Made by a program: the position numbers and the translations under genes. Under the pieces are notes generated by a model. It was not told where the DNA came from. It saw only the letters and a program-made list of their open reading frames with translations, and did not search any database. 64,000 nt of DNA from Chryseobacterium elymi. Its GTDB lineage: Bacteria > Bacteroidota > Bacteroidia > Flavobacteriales > Weeksellaceae. Below, piece by piece: positions 51,547 through 60,740 of this stretch. Each line of letters opens with the position of its first letter. Position 1 is the first letter of the stretch. The stretch is from assembly GCF_003385495.1 (NCBI RefSeq), contig NZ_QNUH01000005.1:62001-126000 (forward strand), written 5' to 3'.

Positions 51547-53703
51547 ATGAAGAAAATTACAGTTGGAGCAGTGTTGCTCTCAATGATGTTCATGGGAGTG
51601 AATGCACAGTCTTTGAAATCACCGGATGGAAAATTTGAAATGAATTTTCAGCTGAAACAAGGAGTACCTTATTACAATCTAAAATATAATGGTGCTGTGG
51701 TGGTAGAAGATTCTAAGTTAGGATTGAGATTATTTAAAGATTCAGCCATCAAATTTGCTTCCGAAATTGCTAAAGCTGAAGACGCAAAATTTGACCTGAA
51801 TAACGGGTTCACGAAAAAAGACGAAAAACGTGACTCTAAAAACGAAACCTGGCAGCCGGTTCTTGGCGAAAAGAAAAACTATATCAATCATTATAACGAG
51901 CTCGCGGTTACCCTTGATCAGGCTTCTACAAGCAGAAGTATTGTTGTAAAGTTCAGACTGTTTAATGATGGATTAGGATTCAGATATGAATTCCCGCAAC
52001 AGAAAAATCTGAATTATTTCGTGATCAGAGAAGAAGATTCCGAAATAGATTTTCCTACAGATATGAAAGCATGGTGGATGGTTGCCGACTATGATTCCCA
52101 GGAATATCAATACCAGGAAACAAAAATTTCCGAAATTCCTTCCCAATGGGATAAAGCATTCGATGCCAATGCTTCCCAGGCTCTCGTTAAAAATGCTGTC
52201 CAGTCTCCATTAATGCTTAAAAAGGAAGGTAAAGATCCTTTGTATGTGAATGTGGCAGAAGCAGCTGTTTTAGATTATCCGGTATCCCATCTTGAAGTGG
52301 ATGCTCAGAATTTTAAATTCAAAACACATCTTACTGCAGACAGACAGGGAGCAAAAGGATATATTCAAACCCCTTCAGTAACGCCTTGGAGAACCATTAT
52401 TGTGTCTCCGAAAGCGGAAGAGGTAATGGAATCCAAAATGATCTTCAACCTTAACGAACCTACAAAATATACCGATACTTCCTACATTCACCCAACCAAA
52501 TACATGGGCGTATGGTGGGAAATGATCATCGGAAAATCCCAGTGGGCTTATTCTACTGCAGAAAACGTACACCTGGGCAAAACAGACTTCTCAAAATTAA
52601 CTCCGAACGGAAAACATGCGGCGAACAATACAAGAGTTAAAGAATATATCGACTTTGCAGCTGAAAACGGGTTCCAGGGATTACTGATTGAAGGCTGGAA
52701 TGTCGGTTGGGAAGACTGGTTCGGTCATTCCAAAGAATTTGTTTTCGATTTCATTACACCATACCCGGACTTTGATATCAAAATGCTGAATGATTATGCC
52801 CATTCAAAAGGCATTAAGCTTATCATGCACCACGAAACGTCAGGTTCTGCAACCAACTACGAAAGATGGTCAGATAAAGCTTTCCAATTGATGAACAAAT
52901 ACGGCTATGATGCCGTAAAAACAGGCTATGTGGGAGATATCATTCCAAGAGGAGAACACCACTACTCACAGTGGACGATCAACCATTTTTACAGAATTGC
53001 TGAAAAAGCAAACGATTATAAAATTATGGTCAATTCCCACGAGTCAGTACGTCCTACAGGAGAAAGCCGTACCTATCCGAACTATATTTCTGCAGAAGCA
53101 GCCAGAGGAACTGAATACGAAGCATTCGGAGGAAATAAGCCGGATCACCAGACCGTTCTTCCGTTTACAAGATGGATGGGCGGATCTATGGACTATACAC
53201 CGGGAATTTTCCAGACTAAATTAGACTATTACTTCCCTGGAGATAAGCGTTTTGTAAAAACTACCCTTGCTAAACAGCTTGCCCTGTATGTAACCATGTA
53301 TATGCCTCTTCAGATGGCAGCAGACCTTCCTGAAAATTACAAAAAGCATATGGATGCATTCCAGTTTATCAAGGATGTTGCTGCAGACTGGGATGATACT
53401 AAGATTTTATCGGCAGAGCCGGGAGATTATGTCATCACTGCCAGAAAGGCAAAAGGTACTGACAATTGGTTTGTAGGAGGTATTACTGATGAAAATAAGC
53501 GTGAGTACACCGTAGATTTCTCTTTCCTGGATAAAGGGAAAAAATATGAGGTAACCGTTTACGAAGATGGAAAAGATGCCGATTATATTGATAATCCTCA
53601 AAGTTATAACATCTACAAAAAACAGATCACCAGCAAATCTAAATTGAATTTCAAAATGGCGAGAAGCGGTGGTTTTGCTGTTTCTGTAAAGCCTGTCAAT
53701 TAA
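51547..53703 (+). CDS. susB: GH97 alpha-glucosidase (SusB)
   Basis: A 718-residue exported glycoside hydrolase (Sec signal about 1-20). An N-terminal beta-sandwich (about 22-290) precedes a TIM barrel with GLLIEGWNVGWEDWFG, LIMHHETSGSATNYERW, VNSHESVRPTGESRTYPN and SAEAARGTEYEAFGG. The glutamates in HHETSG, NSHES and SAEAA correspond to the acid and base residues of inverting GH97 enzymes such as SusB of Bacteroides. It releases glucose from maltooligosaccharides in the periplasm. The C-terminal beta domain is complete. Confidence 0.94.
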   Translation: MKKITVGAVLLSMMFMGVNAQSLKSPDGKFEMNFQLKQGVPYYNLKYNGAVVVEDSKLGLRLFKDSAIKFASEIAKAEDAKFDLNNGFTKKDEKRDSKNETWQPVLGEKKNYINHYNELAVTLDQASTSRSIVVKFRLFNDGLGFRYEFPQQKNLNYFVIREEDSEIDFPTDMKAWWMVADYDSQEYQYQETKISEIPSQWDKAFDANASQALVKNAVQSPLMLKKEGKDPLYVNVAEAAVLDYPVSHLEVDAQNFKFKTHLTADRQGAKGYIQTPSVTPWRTIIVSPKAEEVMESKMIFNLNEPTKYTDTSYIHPTKYMGVWWEMIIGKSQWAYSTAENVHLGKTDFSKLTPNGKHAANNTRVKEYIDFAAENGFQGLLIEGWNVGWEDWFGHSKEFVFDFITPYPDFDIKMLNDYAHSKGIKLIMHHETSGSATNYERWSDKAFQLMNKYGYDAVKTGYVGDIIPRGEHHYSQWTINHFYRIAEKANDYKIMVNSHESVRPTGESRTYPNYISAEAARGTEYEAFGGNKPDHQTVLPFTRWMGGSMDYTPGIFQTKLDYYFPGDKRFVKTTLAKQLALYVTMYMPLQMAADLPENYKKHMDAFQFIKDVAADWDDTKILSAEPGDYVITARKAKGTDNWFVGGITDENKREYTVDFSFLDKGKKYEVTVYEDGKDADYIDNPQSYNIYKKQITSKSKLNFKMARSGGFAVSVKPVN

Positions 53704-53724
53704 GATTTAATTCATAAGTTTGTT

Positions 53725-53772
53725 TGCCCCGGTTCATTATATTCGGAAAAATGGGCCGGGGCATTACTTTTT
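53725..53772 (+). terminator. Terminator-like hairpin between GH97 and GH13 genes
   Basis: TGCCCCGG (53725-53732) and CCGGGGCA (53756-53763) pair and are followed by TTACTTTTT. The 23-base loop is long, so it may attenuate rather than stop transcription. Confidence 0.65.
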
Positions 53773-53803
53773 AACAAAACTATTGATCAAAATACAATCA
53801 TAA

Positions 53804-55651
53804 ATGAAAAAAATATATACAATTTTTGCCCTTTCAGCAGCATCTGTGGCTTTTTCTCAGATTCAGAAAGTAGAACCTGCTTTTTGGTGGAAAGGAATGA
53901 AAAATCCTGAACTTCAGATCCTGGTATACGGAAAAGATATTGCCCAAAATGAAATTGAACTTTCCGACGGTATTCAGATAAAAGACATAAAAAAAGTTGA
54001 AAATCCCAATTATGTTTTTGTAACAGTCAATACCAATGAGATCAATGTTCCGAAGTTTAAAATTAATCTCAAGAAAGGAAAGAAAAATATCAGCTCCTAT
54101 ACTTATGAGCTGAAACAAAGAGCGCCCGGATCCGCAGACCGTGAATCTTTTACTTCAAAAGATGTTATGTATCTCATCATGCCGGACCGTTTTGCTAACG
54201 GTGATGAAAAAAATGACTCCATACCTGGTCTTATTGAAAAAGCAGATCGTAGCTTACCGAACGGGAGACATGGCGGAGATCTTCGTGGAATCATCAACAA
54301 CCTTGATTATATCCAAAACCTTGGAGCCACGTCTGTTTGGCTTACACCCGTTAACGAAGACAATGAAAAAGTATATTCTTATCACGGATATGCACAAACT
54401 GATCTTTATAAAATAGATGGCCGCTACGGGACTAATGAAGAATACCGCGAACTTTCCCAGAAGCTGAACAAACGGAATATGAAGCTGGTCATGGATTATG
54501 TAACCAACCATTGGGGAGTCTCCCATTGGATTATCAAAGATCTGCCTTCAAAAGACTGGATTCATTGGTTTGATGAAGGAGAAAATGGTTTTTACCGGTC
54601 CAATTACAAAACAACGACCCAGTTTGACACCAATGCCTCAGAAATTGATAAAAAATATGCACTGGATGGCTGGTTTGATACCACCATGCCGGATGTCAAT
54701 CAAAAAAATCCATTGGTTTTAAAATACCTTACCCAAAATGCAATCTGGTGGATTGAATATGCCGAATTGGGTGGGCTGCGCGTAGATACCTATCCGTACA
54801 ACGATAAAGAAGGTATGGCTAAATGGGCAAAAGCCATTACCGATGAATATCCAAAATTCAATATCGTAGGTGAAACATGGCTTAATACCGCAGGACAGAT
54901 TTCAGCGTGGCAAAAAGATTCTAAGACAGGAGAAGCAGCAGGCTACAATTCTAACCTGCCTTCCGTTATGGACTTTATGCTGTACGGTGATATGCCGAAA
55001 GCTATTAAAGAAAAAGAAAGCTGGGACACAGGAATGGTAAAGCTTTACAACGTTTTTACCAGCGACTTCCTGTATCCTGACATTAATAATCTTCTGGTCT
55101 TCTTTGAAAATCACGATACCGAAAGGTGGAATGAGATATTCAATGCCGATCCCAAAGCCTACAAAATGGCATTGACCCTGATTTCTACGGTCAGAGGGAT
55201 CCCACAGATTTATTACGGCTCAGAAGTAGGGATGAGAGGAGATAAAGCTAAAGGAGGTGATGCCGATATCCGCAGAGATTTTCCTGGTGGGTGGAAGTCG
55301 GATACACAGAATGCTTTTAATCCTTCATTACAGACGCCAGAGCAGAAAGAATTTTATCAGTTTAGCCAAAAATTATTAAACTGGAGAAAAGGAAAAGAAG
55401 TGATTCATACCGGAAAAACTAAAAATTACGTTCCTCAGGATGGCCTATTTGTCTATTTCAGATATGATGCCAAGGATAATGTAATGGTAGTCATCAACAA
55501 TAATGAAAAAGATCAGATATTAGACTTAAAACGTTTTGCGGAATCATTAAATGGTGTGATAAAAGGTAAAGATGTCATTTCAGGAAAGGAATTTTCTATG
55601 GAAAACAGTCTTACTGTACCTGCAAAAACTCCAATGATCATCGAATTCTAA
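53804..55651 (+). CDS. susA: GH13 alpha-amylase/neopullulanase (SusA-like)
   Basis: A 615-residue exported GH13 enzyme (Sec signal about 1-18). An N-terminal Ig-like cyclomaltodextrinase domain (about 20-105, KVEPAFWWKGMKNPELQILVYG) precedes the barrel: YLIMPDRFANGDEKND, GGLRVDTYPYN (nucleophile Asp about 326), IVGETW (acid Glu about 356) and FFENHDTERW (Asp about 437). A C-terminal beta domain ends it. It hydrolyses starch and pullulan fragments to maltose/panose-size sugars before GH97 acts. Confidence 0.94.
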   Translation: MKKIYTIFALSAASVAFSQIQKVEPAFWWKGMKNPELQILVYGKDIAQNEIELSDGIQIKDIKKVENPNYVFVTVNTNEINVPKFKINLKKGKKNISSYTYELKQRAPGSADRESFTSKDVMYLIMPDRFANGDEKNDSIPGLIEKADRSLPNGRHGGDLRGIINNLDYIQNLGATSVWLTPVNEDNEKVYSYHGYAQTDLYKIDGRYGTNEEYRELSQKLNKRNMKLVMDYVTNHWGVSHWIIKDLPSKDWIHWFDEGENGFYRSNYKTTTQFDTNASEIDKKYALDGWFDTTMPDVNQKNPLVLKYLTQNAIWWIEYAELGGLRVDTYPYNDKEGMAKWAKAITDEYPKFNIVGETWLNTAGQISAWQKDSKTGEAAGYNSNLPSVMDFMLYGDMPKAIKEKESWDTGMVKLYNVFTSDFLYPDINNLLVFFENHDTERWNEIFNADPKAYKMALTLISTVRGIPQIYYGSEVGMRGDKAKGGDADIRRDFPGGWKSDTQNAFNPSLQTPEQKEFYQFSQKLLNWRKGKEVIHTGKTKNYVPQDGLFVYFRYDAKDNVMVVINNNEKDQILDLKRFAESLNGVIKGKDVISGKEFSMENSLTVPAKTPMIIEF

Positions 55652-55669
55652 AACTAAATCAATGATACT

Positions 55670-56194
55670 ATGAAAAAAATAAAAATAGTTTACACATTAG
55701 TGCTTTTTATACTTGGTTTTATGGGAGTACACGCCCAGTCCAACGGGACCAAATTTGAAAAAGACAAAACAGAAATAGGAATTATGCTGGACGGCTTTAA
55801 TACTGCTGCTGCAAAAGCTGATTTCAATACCTATTTTAACTACTTTGCAGACGAGTCCACGTTTATCGGAACCGATGCTACAGAAGTTTGGGATAAAAAA
55901 GCTTTTATGGTTTGGGCTAAACCTTATTTTGACAAAAAGAAAACCTGGAATTTTACTTCCCTTAAAAGGAATATCTATTTTAGCAAAGATGGTAAACTTG
56001 CATGGTTTGATGAGCTTCTGGATACCCAAATGAAAATCTGCAGAGGTTCAGGCGTTGTAGAAAAAATAAACGGAAGCTGGAAAGTAAAACAGTATGTACT
56101 TTCTGTAACTGTTCCGAATGATGTAGTTGATAAAGTGGTTGCAGAGAAAGCAGCCATTGAGAATATCTTAATCCAAGAATTAAAAAAACATTAA
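55670..56194 (+). CDS. Exported NTF2/SnoaL-like protein in the Sus locus
   Basis: A 174-residue protein with a Sec signal (about 1-22, ending MGVHAQ). The mature part is a SnoaL/NTF2-like cone: IMLDGFNTAAAKADFNTYFNYFADESTFIGTDA and GSGVVEKINGSWKVKQYVLSV. It lies 18 bases after the GH13 gene and its TAA overlaps the ATG of the sugar transporter as TAATG, so it is cotranscribed and probably coupled. The role in glucan use is unknown. Confidence 0.82.
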   Translation: MKKIKIVYTLVLFILGFMGVHAQSNGTKFEKDKTEIGIMLDGFNTAAAKADFNTYFNYFADESTFIGTDATEVWDKKAFMVWAKPYFDKKKTWNFTSLKRNIYFSKDGKLAWFDELLDTQMKICRGSGVVEKINGSWKVKQYVLSVTVPNDVVDKVVAEKAAIENILIQELKKH

Positions 56195-57597
56195 TGAACC
56201 CTCCGCACAGTACTTTTACGAAACAAATAAAACCGAATCTTTCCATGGCTCAGATCATCAATATGAGTATGGGATTTTTGGGAATCCAGATGGCTTTTGG
56301 TTTGCAAAATGGTAATGCAAGTAGAATTCTTGCCAATTTCGGGGCAGATGTTCATGAATTATCCTGGTTCTGGTTGGTTGCGCCGATCACAGGATTGATT
56401 GTTCAGCCGATTATCGGGCATATGGGAGATAATACCTGGAGTCCGCTCGGAAGAAGAAAGCCTTATTTTTTAATCGGGGCGGTTTTATGCGCAATAGGTT
56501 TGGTTATGCTTCCCAATGCTGCTTCTGCCACACAAATGATGGCTGCCAATGTCTTATTGATAGCAGTGATTTTTCTGGCAATGATGGACGCCTCAATCAA
56601 TGTGGCAATGGAACCTTTTCGGGCATTGGTGGGAGATATGCTTCCAAAGCATCAGGCAACGATTGGATTTTCCGTTCAGACAATCCTAATTGGAATCGGT
56701 GCCGTTATCGGGTCTGATTTGCCGAACTGGCTGACAAAATTAGGAGTGTCAAATGCCGCTCCCAAAGGTTTTGTGGCAGACAATGTGATTTACTCGTTTT
56801 ACGTTGGAGCAGGAGTTTTAATTGTATCAATTTTATATACCATTATTACGACCAAAGAATATTCTCCGGAAGAGTTCGCATCATTTGAAGGTGGAAAACC
56901 CATTGTGAAAAATGAATCCAAATTCTCAGATATTTTTAAAGATTTCAAAAATGCACCTTCTCAAATGAAAAAACTGGGAATTGTTCAGTTCTTCTCATGG
57001 TTTGCATTATTCACCATGTGGGTTTTCACAACCAGTGCTCTGGCAACCCATCATTTCGGGCTTTCTCCTGATGATACCCATTCAGTGGAATTTAATAAAG
57101 CCGGAGATCTGACGGGAAGTTTATTCGGAAGCTATAATTTCTATGCAATTTTCTTTGCATTCGCCCTGACTCCGATTGCTAAGTTTATCGGCAAAAAGCA
57201 AACCCACGCTTTAGCTTTGGTTTGTGGAGGGCTAGGTCTTATTTCAATGTATTTTATTAAAGACATTAATAGTCTTTGGATTTCAATGATAGGATTAGGA
57301 TTTGCCTGGGCAAGTATTCTTGCAATGCCCTATGCCATGCTAATTGATTCGATTCCGCAAAAGAAAATGGGGGTTTATATGGGAATTTTCAATTTCTTCA
57401 TTGTAATCCCGCAAATTATTAATGGTATTTTCGGAGGACCCATTGTAAGCAGTGTCTTTGGAAAGCAAGCCATAGATTATATTGTAGTCGGAGGCATCTG
57501 CATGCTAATCGGAGCTGTCCTTACAATGATTTTTGTAAAATCAGAAGATGAAACCCCTAAGGAAATAGAAGAGGAAATCCAGCAGGTACATTTTTAA
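56194..57597 (+). CDS. MFS sugar transporter, maltose/sucrose (SLC45) type
   Basis: A 467-residue inner-membrane protein with 12 helices. WSPLGRRKPYFLIGAV is the SLC45/MalT-like cytoplasmic loop with GRRKPY, and EPFRALVGDMLPKHQATIGF is conserved in the same family. A mid-protein cytoplasmic loop is charged. It begins within the stop of the NTF2-like gene. As the last gene of the Sus locus it probably takes glucose or maltose released by GH13/GH97 into the cytoplasm with protons. Confidence 0.93.
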   Translation: MNPPHSTFTKQIKPNLSMAQIINMSMGFLGIQMAFGLQNGNASRILANFGADVHELSWFWLVAPITGLIVQPIIGHMGDNTWSPLGRRKPYFLIGAVLCAIGLVMLPNAASATQMMAANVLLIAVIFLAMMDASINVAMEPFRALVGDMLPKHQATIGFSVQTILIGIGAVIGSDLPNWLTKLGVSNAAPKGFVADNVIYSFYVGAGVLIVSILYTIITTKEYSPEEFASFEGGKPIVKNESKFSDIFKDFKNAPSQMKKLGIVQFFSWFALFTMWVFTTSALATHHFGLSPDDTHSVEFNKAGDLTGSLFGSYNFYAIFFAFALTPIAKFIGKKQTHALALVCGGLGLISMYFIKDINSLWISMIGLGFAWASILAMPYAMLIDSIPQKKMGVYMGIFNFFIVIPQIINGIFGGPIVSSVFGKQAIDYIVVGGICMLIGAVLTMIFVKSEDETPKEIEEEIQQVHF

Positions 57598-57698
57598 AGG
57601 AAAAAGTTAGAAATTAGAGGTTAGAAGCTAGAGGAAGAAGTCGGATGTTGGAAGCACAGAAACCTCGAATGTCAGTCAATCATAATACAATTCAATAG

Positions 57699-57722
57699 AA
57701 GCGGGCTTTAGCCCGCTTTTTC
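57699..57722 (+). terminator. Terminator of the Sus locus
   Basis: AAGCGGGC and GCCCGCTT pair around TTTA and are followed by TTT. The core GGGCTTTAGCC recurs at 57742-57752 and 58931-58940 (as GGCTTTAGCC). Confidence 0.82.
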
Positions 57723-57846
57723 AATTAATGCCATCACCAAAGGGCTTTAGCCAAAATTTAATGATCTAAATATTTAATTTTGCTAATGGTTTAAAAATGA
57801 AATTGTCAATAACAAATTGCAAAAATTCACCATGATAATTCACGAT

Positions 57847-58446
57847 TTACGCCAAAGCAGTTTCAATATCTGCAACTGCCTTTGAAAAATTCTCCTCTTT
57901 TAATTGAGGAACCATCATTCCCTGAGATTTGAAAACTTCTACATCTGTAATCCCGATGAATCCAAATAAAGTTCTTAAATAATGCTCCATATTTTCAATG
58001 AGCCCGTTTTCATACACTCCGCCGATGGCAAAATTTAAAAACAGTTTTTTGTTTTGTAAAAGACCTTTTGGTGTTCCGTCTGCATACGAAAATGTTTTTC
58101 CGGCAACCGCAATGCTGTCGATCCATGATTTTAAAGTCGAAGGGAAAGTGAAATTATAAAAAGGAACACCAATAACAATAATATCAGCTTCCTGAATGTC
58201 CTTCAATGCTTCGTTAGAATATTTGGAAGCTTCCTTCTGTTCATCATTCTTTTCTTCATCCGGAATTCGGGAAGCGCTGAAATGATGAATTTCCAAATGC
58301 GGAATCGGGTTTAAAGCCAGATCACGGATTACCACTTTGCTGTTTGGGTCTTTATCCAATAACTGATTAATTACAGCTTGAGAAAGCTTGTTACTCACAG
58401 AGTTTTCTCCACTAATGCTGGTTTGGATATTTAAAATATTTGCCAT
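57847..58446 (-). CDS. azoR: FMN-dependent NADH:quinone reductase/azoreductase
   Basis: A 199-residue flavodoxin-like enzyme. It has the AzoR N-terminus ILNIQTSISGENSVSNKLSQ, the flavin segment ADIIVIGVPFYNFTFPSTLKSWID and the Gly-rich NFAIGGVYENG. It reduces quinones and azo compounds by two electrons. It is divergent from an HxlR regulator with an inverted-repeat operator between them, so it is probably induced by electrophiles or quinones. Confidence 0.92.
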   Translation of the reverse strand: MANILNIQTSISGENSVSNKLSQAVINQLLDKDPNSKVVIRDLALNPIPHLEIHHFSASRIPDEEKNDEQKEASKYSNEALKDIQEADIIVIGVPFYNFTFPSTLKSWIDSIAVAGKTFSYADGTPKGLLQNKKLFLNFAIGGVYENGLIENMEHYLRTLFGFIGITDVEVFKSQGMMVPQLKEENFSKAVADIETALA

Positions 58447-58493
58447 TTTGTTTTATATTTTTTCGTTTTTATGAATAACAAAATTATTGTAAT

Positions 58494-58534
58494 TTTACTT
58501 TCCAAAGTATAGTAGTTACCTAAAGGAAAGTAAA
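58494..58534. promoter_or_regulatory. HxlR operator candidate between azoR and hxlR
   Basis: TTTACTTTCC (58494-58503) and GGAAAGTAAA (58525-58534) are perfect 10-bp inverted arms 21 bases apart, covering the region before the HxlR start. HxlR-type repressors bind such AGTA/TACT-type palindromes near their own promoters. Confidence 0.65.
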
Positions 58535-58537
58535 AAA

Positions 58538-58909
58538 ATGGAAAAGCAACACAATCATAAAGATTGCATGCAGGCGTTAAAACCTGTCCGCGATACCCTG
58601 GATGTTATTAATGGGAAATGGAAATTACAAATTATCATTTCTTTGAATGCAGGAAATAAGCGTTTTACTGAAATTGAAAGAAGCATTCCGAAACTGACCT
58701 CAAAAGTTTTAGCCAAAGAACTAAAAGAACTCGAACAAAACGGGTTAGTTGAAAGAATAGTTAAGGATACCTATCCGGTAAGTATAGAATACTATCCCAC
58801 ACAATATACCAATACACTACACCCTGTTGTGGAATCCCTGAAAGATTGGGGCGAAAATCACCGCAAACATATTTTCGGAACTCCAGTAGAGAGAGAAAAA
58901 TTGAAATAA
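58538..58909 (+). CDS. HxlR-family transcriptional regulator
   Basis: A 123-residue winged helix regulator. The conserved cysteine lies in HKDCMQALKPVRD (Cys10), followed by INGKWKLQIIISLNAGNKRFTEIERSI and the recognition segment KLTSKVLAKELKELEQNGLVER. Members such as HypR sense quinones or disulfide stress through this cysteine and control flavin oxidoreductases. The divergent azoreductase and the intergenic inverted repeat support autoregulation and azoR control. Confidence 0.93.
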   Translation: MEKQHNHKDCMQALKPVRDTLDVINGKWKLQIIISLNAGNKRFTEIERSIPKLTSKVLAKELKELEQNGLVERIVKDTYPVSIEYYPTQYTNTLHPVVESLKDWGENHRKHIFGTPVEREKLK

Positions 58910-59168
58910 ATACTAATAAAGCATGTCGAAGGCTTTAGCCAAATATTAGATTTCAAAACTAGTTTATATCCTCAGTCAATTTTACTTCGATAAAATCCTT
59001 GCGACTTAAAACAAAAGAATAGGAATAAATTACGCCATTACATTTAACCCCAAATGACATCCAAAACAATTACATTTTCACCTTTTCTACGGCCTAAAAC
59101 CTTTCTTAACCTACATCAACAGTTTCAAAGGCTCTCATCCCTTACATTTGTACTATAAATAATCACGT

Positions 59169-59897
59169 ATGAAAACAGTATATCATAAAGCAGATTCAAG
59201 AGGCCACGCAGATCACGGCTGGCTAAACAGCTACCACACATTCAGTTTTGCTAATTATCAAAACAAGGACAGAATGAACTTTGGAGCATTAAGAGTATTG
59301 AACGACGATATCGTTTCACAGGGAATGGGATTCGGAACACACCCGCACAGGGATATGGAAATTATTTCTATTCCTCTGGAAGGAGATCTGGAACATAAAG
59401 ATTCAATGGGAACCACTGCCGTTATCAAAAAAGGAGAGATCCAGGTAATGAGTGCCGGGACCGGTGTAATGCACAGTGAATATAATAAAAATAAAGATGA
59501 AGCGGTGAAATTTCTTCAGATCTGGGTTTTTCCTAAAGAACTGAATGTTGAACCGAGATATGATCAGAAAAGCATTAAAGAAGGTGAAAAGATCAATGGA
59601 TTCCAGCAGATCTTATCTCCCAATAAAAATGATGATGGCGTTTGGATCCATCAGGATGCATGGTTTAATTTGGCTAACTTTAAGGCAGGAAATGGAAAAA
59701 ACTATATGCTCAATAAAAAAGGAAACGGGGTATATGCCTTCGTTTTAAAAGGAAGCGCTAAAGTAGGAGACAGAATTTTGAATGAAAGAGACGGATTGGG
59801 AATCTGGGATACTCAGAGCTTTAATATTGAAGCAATAGAAGATGCTGAGATCTTATTAATGGAAGTACCGATGGAATTGCCGGCTTATTTAAAATAA
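59169..59897 (+). CDS. Pirin family protein
   Basis: A 242-residue bicupin. The N-terminal cupin carries the metal ligands in GTHPHRDMEIISIPLEGDLEHKDS and MSAGTGVMHSEYN (His and Glu), and the start HTFSFANYQNKDRMNFG is typical of pirins such as YhhW, which have quercetinase activity. A -7-like TACATTTG lies at 59143-59150. The FMN reductase gene follows after 33 bases. Confidence 0.93.
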   Translation: MKTVYHKADSRGHADHGWLNSYHTFSFANYQNKDRMNFGALRVLNDDIVSQGMGFGTHPHRDMEIISIPLEGDLEHKDSMGTTAVIKKGEIQVMSAGTGVMHSEYNKNKDEAVKFLQIWVFPKELNVEPRYDQKSIKEGEKINGFQQILSPNKNDDGVWIHQDAWFNLANFKAGNGKNYMLNKKGNGVYAFVLKGSAKVGDRILNERDGLGIWDTQSFNIEAIEDAEILLMEVPMELPAYLK

Positions 59898-59930
59898 CAA
59901 ATAGAACACAGTATATAAAAATAGATAATA

Positions 59931-60482
59931 ATGAAAGTTTTAGCAATAGCAGGAAGCAATTCAGATGCTTCAATGAACAGACAATTAGTAGCGTATGCAT
60001 CATCGCTTTTTGAAAATGCAGAAGTAGAAGTAGTAGATCTTAATCCTTTCGAAATGCCGATCTATAAGCACGAAAGAGAATTGGCAGGTGGCGTTCCCCA
60101 GGAAGCCCATGATTTTGCATCAAAAATTGACGGAGCTAATCTTCTTTTGGTTTCATTACCTGAACATAACGGAACTTACTCTACAGCGTTCAAAAATGTG
60201 TTCGACTGGGTATCCAGAATCAAAGACAGAACCGTATGGAATGAAGTTCCAATGTTATTGATGTCTACATCTCCGGGAGGCCGAGGAGGAGCCGGAGTTT
60301 TAGAAGCTGCATCGAAGCGTTTCCCTTTTCACGGTGGAAATATTGTAGAAACTTTCTCACTTCCTTTCTTTAATGACAACTTTGATAAAGCGGCTCATAA
60401 GATTTCTAATACAGAGAAAGACAGCGAGTTAAAAGAGAAAATCAAAAAGATTGCAGCCATTGAAATCATCCTTGAAAAATAG
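59931..60482 (+). CDS. NADPH-dependent FMN reductase family protein
   Basis: A 183-residue flavodoxin-like reductase. The phosphate loop is AIAGSNSDASMNRQL (about 4-18), and LLVSLPEHNGTYSTAFKNVFDWVSR and MSTSPGGRGGAGVLE are the family segments. It may reduce quinones or nitro compounds with NADPH. It probably shares a transcript with pirin. The stop is just before the promoter of the purine leader ORF. Confidence 0.9.
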   Translation: MKVLAIAGSNSDASMNRQLVAYASSLFENAEVEVVDLNPFEMPIYKHERELAGGVPQEAHDFASKIDGANLLLVSLPEHNGTYSTAFKNVFDWVSRIKDRTVWNEVPMLLMSTSPGGRGGAGVLEAASKRFPFHGGNIVETFSLPFFNDNFDKAAHKISNTEKDSELKEKIKKIAAIEIILEK

Positions 60483-60484
60483 AA

Positions 60485-60515
60485 TTTGAATATTAATTTA
60501 AAATTACTATTTTTG
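60485..60515 (+). promoter_or_regulatory. Promoter of the purM leader transcript
   Basis: TTTG at 60485-60488 and TATTTTTG at 60508-60515 are 19 bases apart. The first base of the -33 element lies three bases after the FMN reductase stop. The predicted transcript starts about 10 bases before the 24-codon ORF. Confidence 0.65.
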
Positions 60516-60529
60516 CAAAAAGAAAAAAG

Positions 60530-60604
60530 ATGAAAATTCAGACCACTTTTAAAGAATGTTTCTCAGAGAAAGGGAAAACTGTGGGCTCTGAAATTCTGAG
60601 ATAA
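60530..60604 (+). CDS. 24-codon leader ORF upstream of purM
   Basis: A short ORF, ATG at 60530 to TAA at 60602-60604. The peptide MKIQTTFKECFSEKGKTVGS... is not hydrophobic and has one cysteine; it resembles nothing I know. It lies between a consensus promoter and a strong terminator, so a transcript of about 120 bases is likely. Whether it is translated, a leader peptide, or a non-coding RNA upstream of the purine genes cannot be decided by eye. Confidence 0.4.
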   Translation: MKIQTTFKECFSEKGKTVGSEILR

Positions 60605-60611
60605 AATAACG

Positions 60612-60643
60612 GCCGATGATCTACCAAGATTGTCGGCTTTTTT
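60612..60643 (+). terminator. Terminator or attenuator after the leader ORF
   Basis: GCCGATGATCT (60612-60622) pairs with AGATTGTCGGC (60627-60637) with two G-U pairs around ACCA, followed by six T. It ends eight bases after the leader ORF. Confidence 0.85.
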
Positions 60644-60740
60644 ATTTTCTAAAATCGATATAAAAAGTAATTATAGAAATAAAATGTACCAATATACCAA
60701 TGTATCAATTTACCAGTTTTTTGGTTTTCCCAACAAGATG

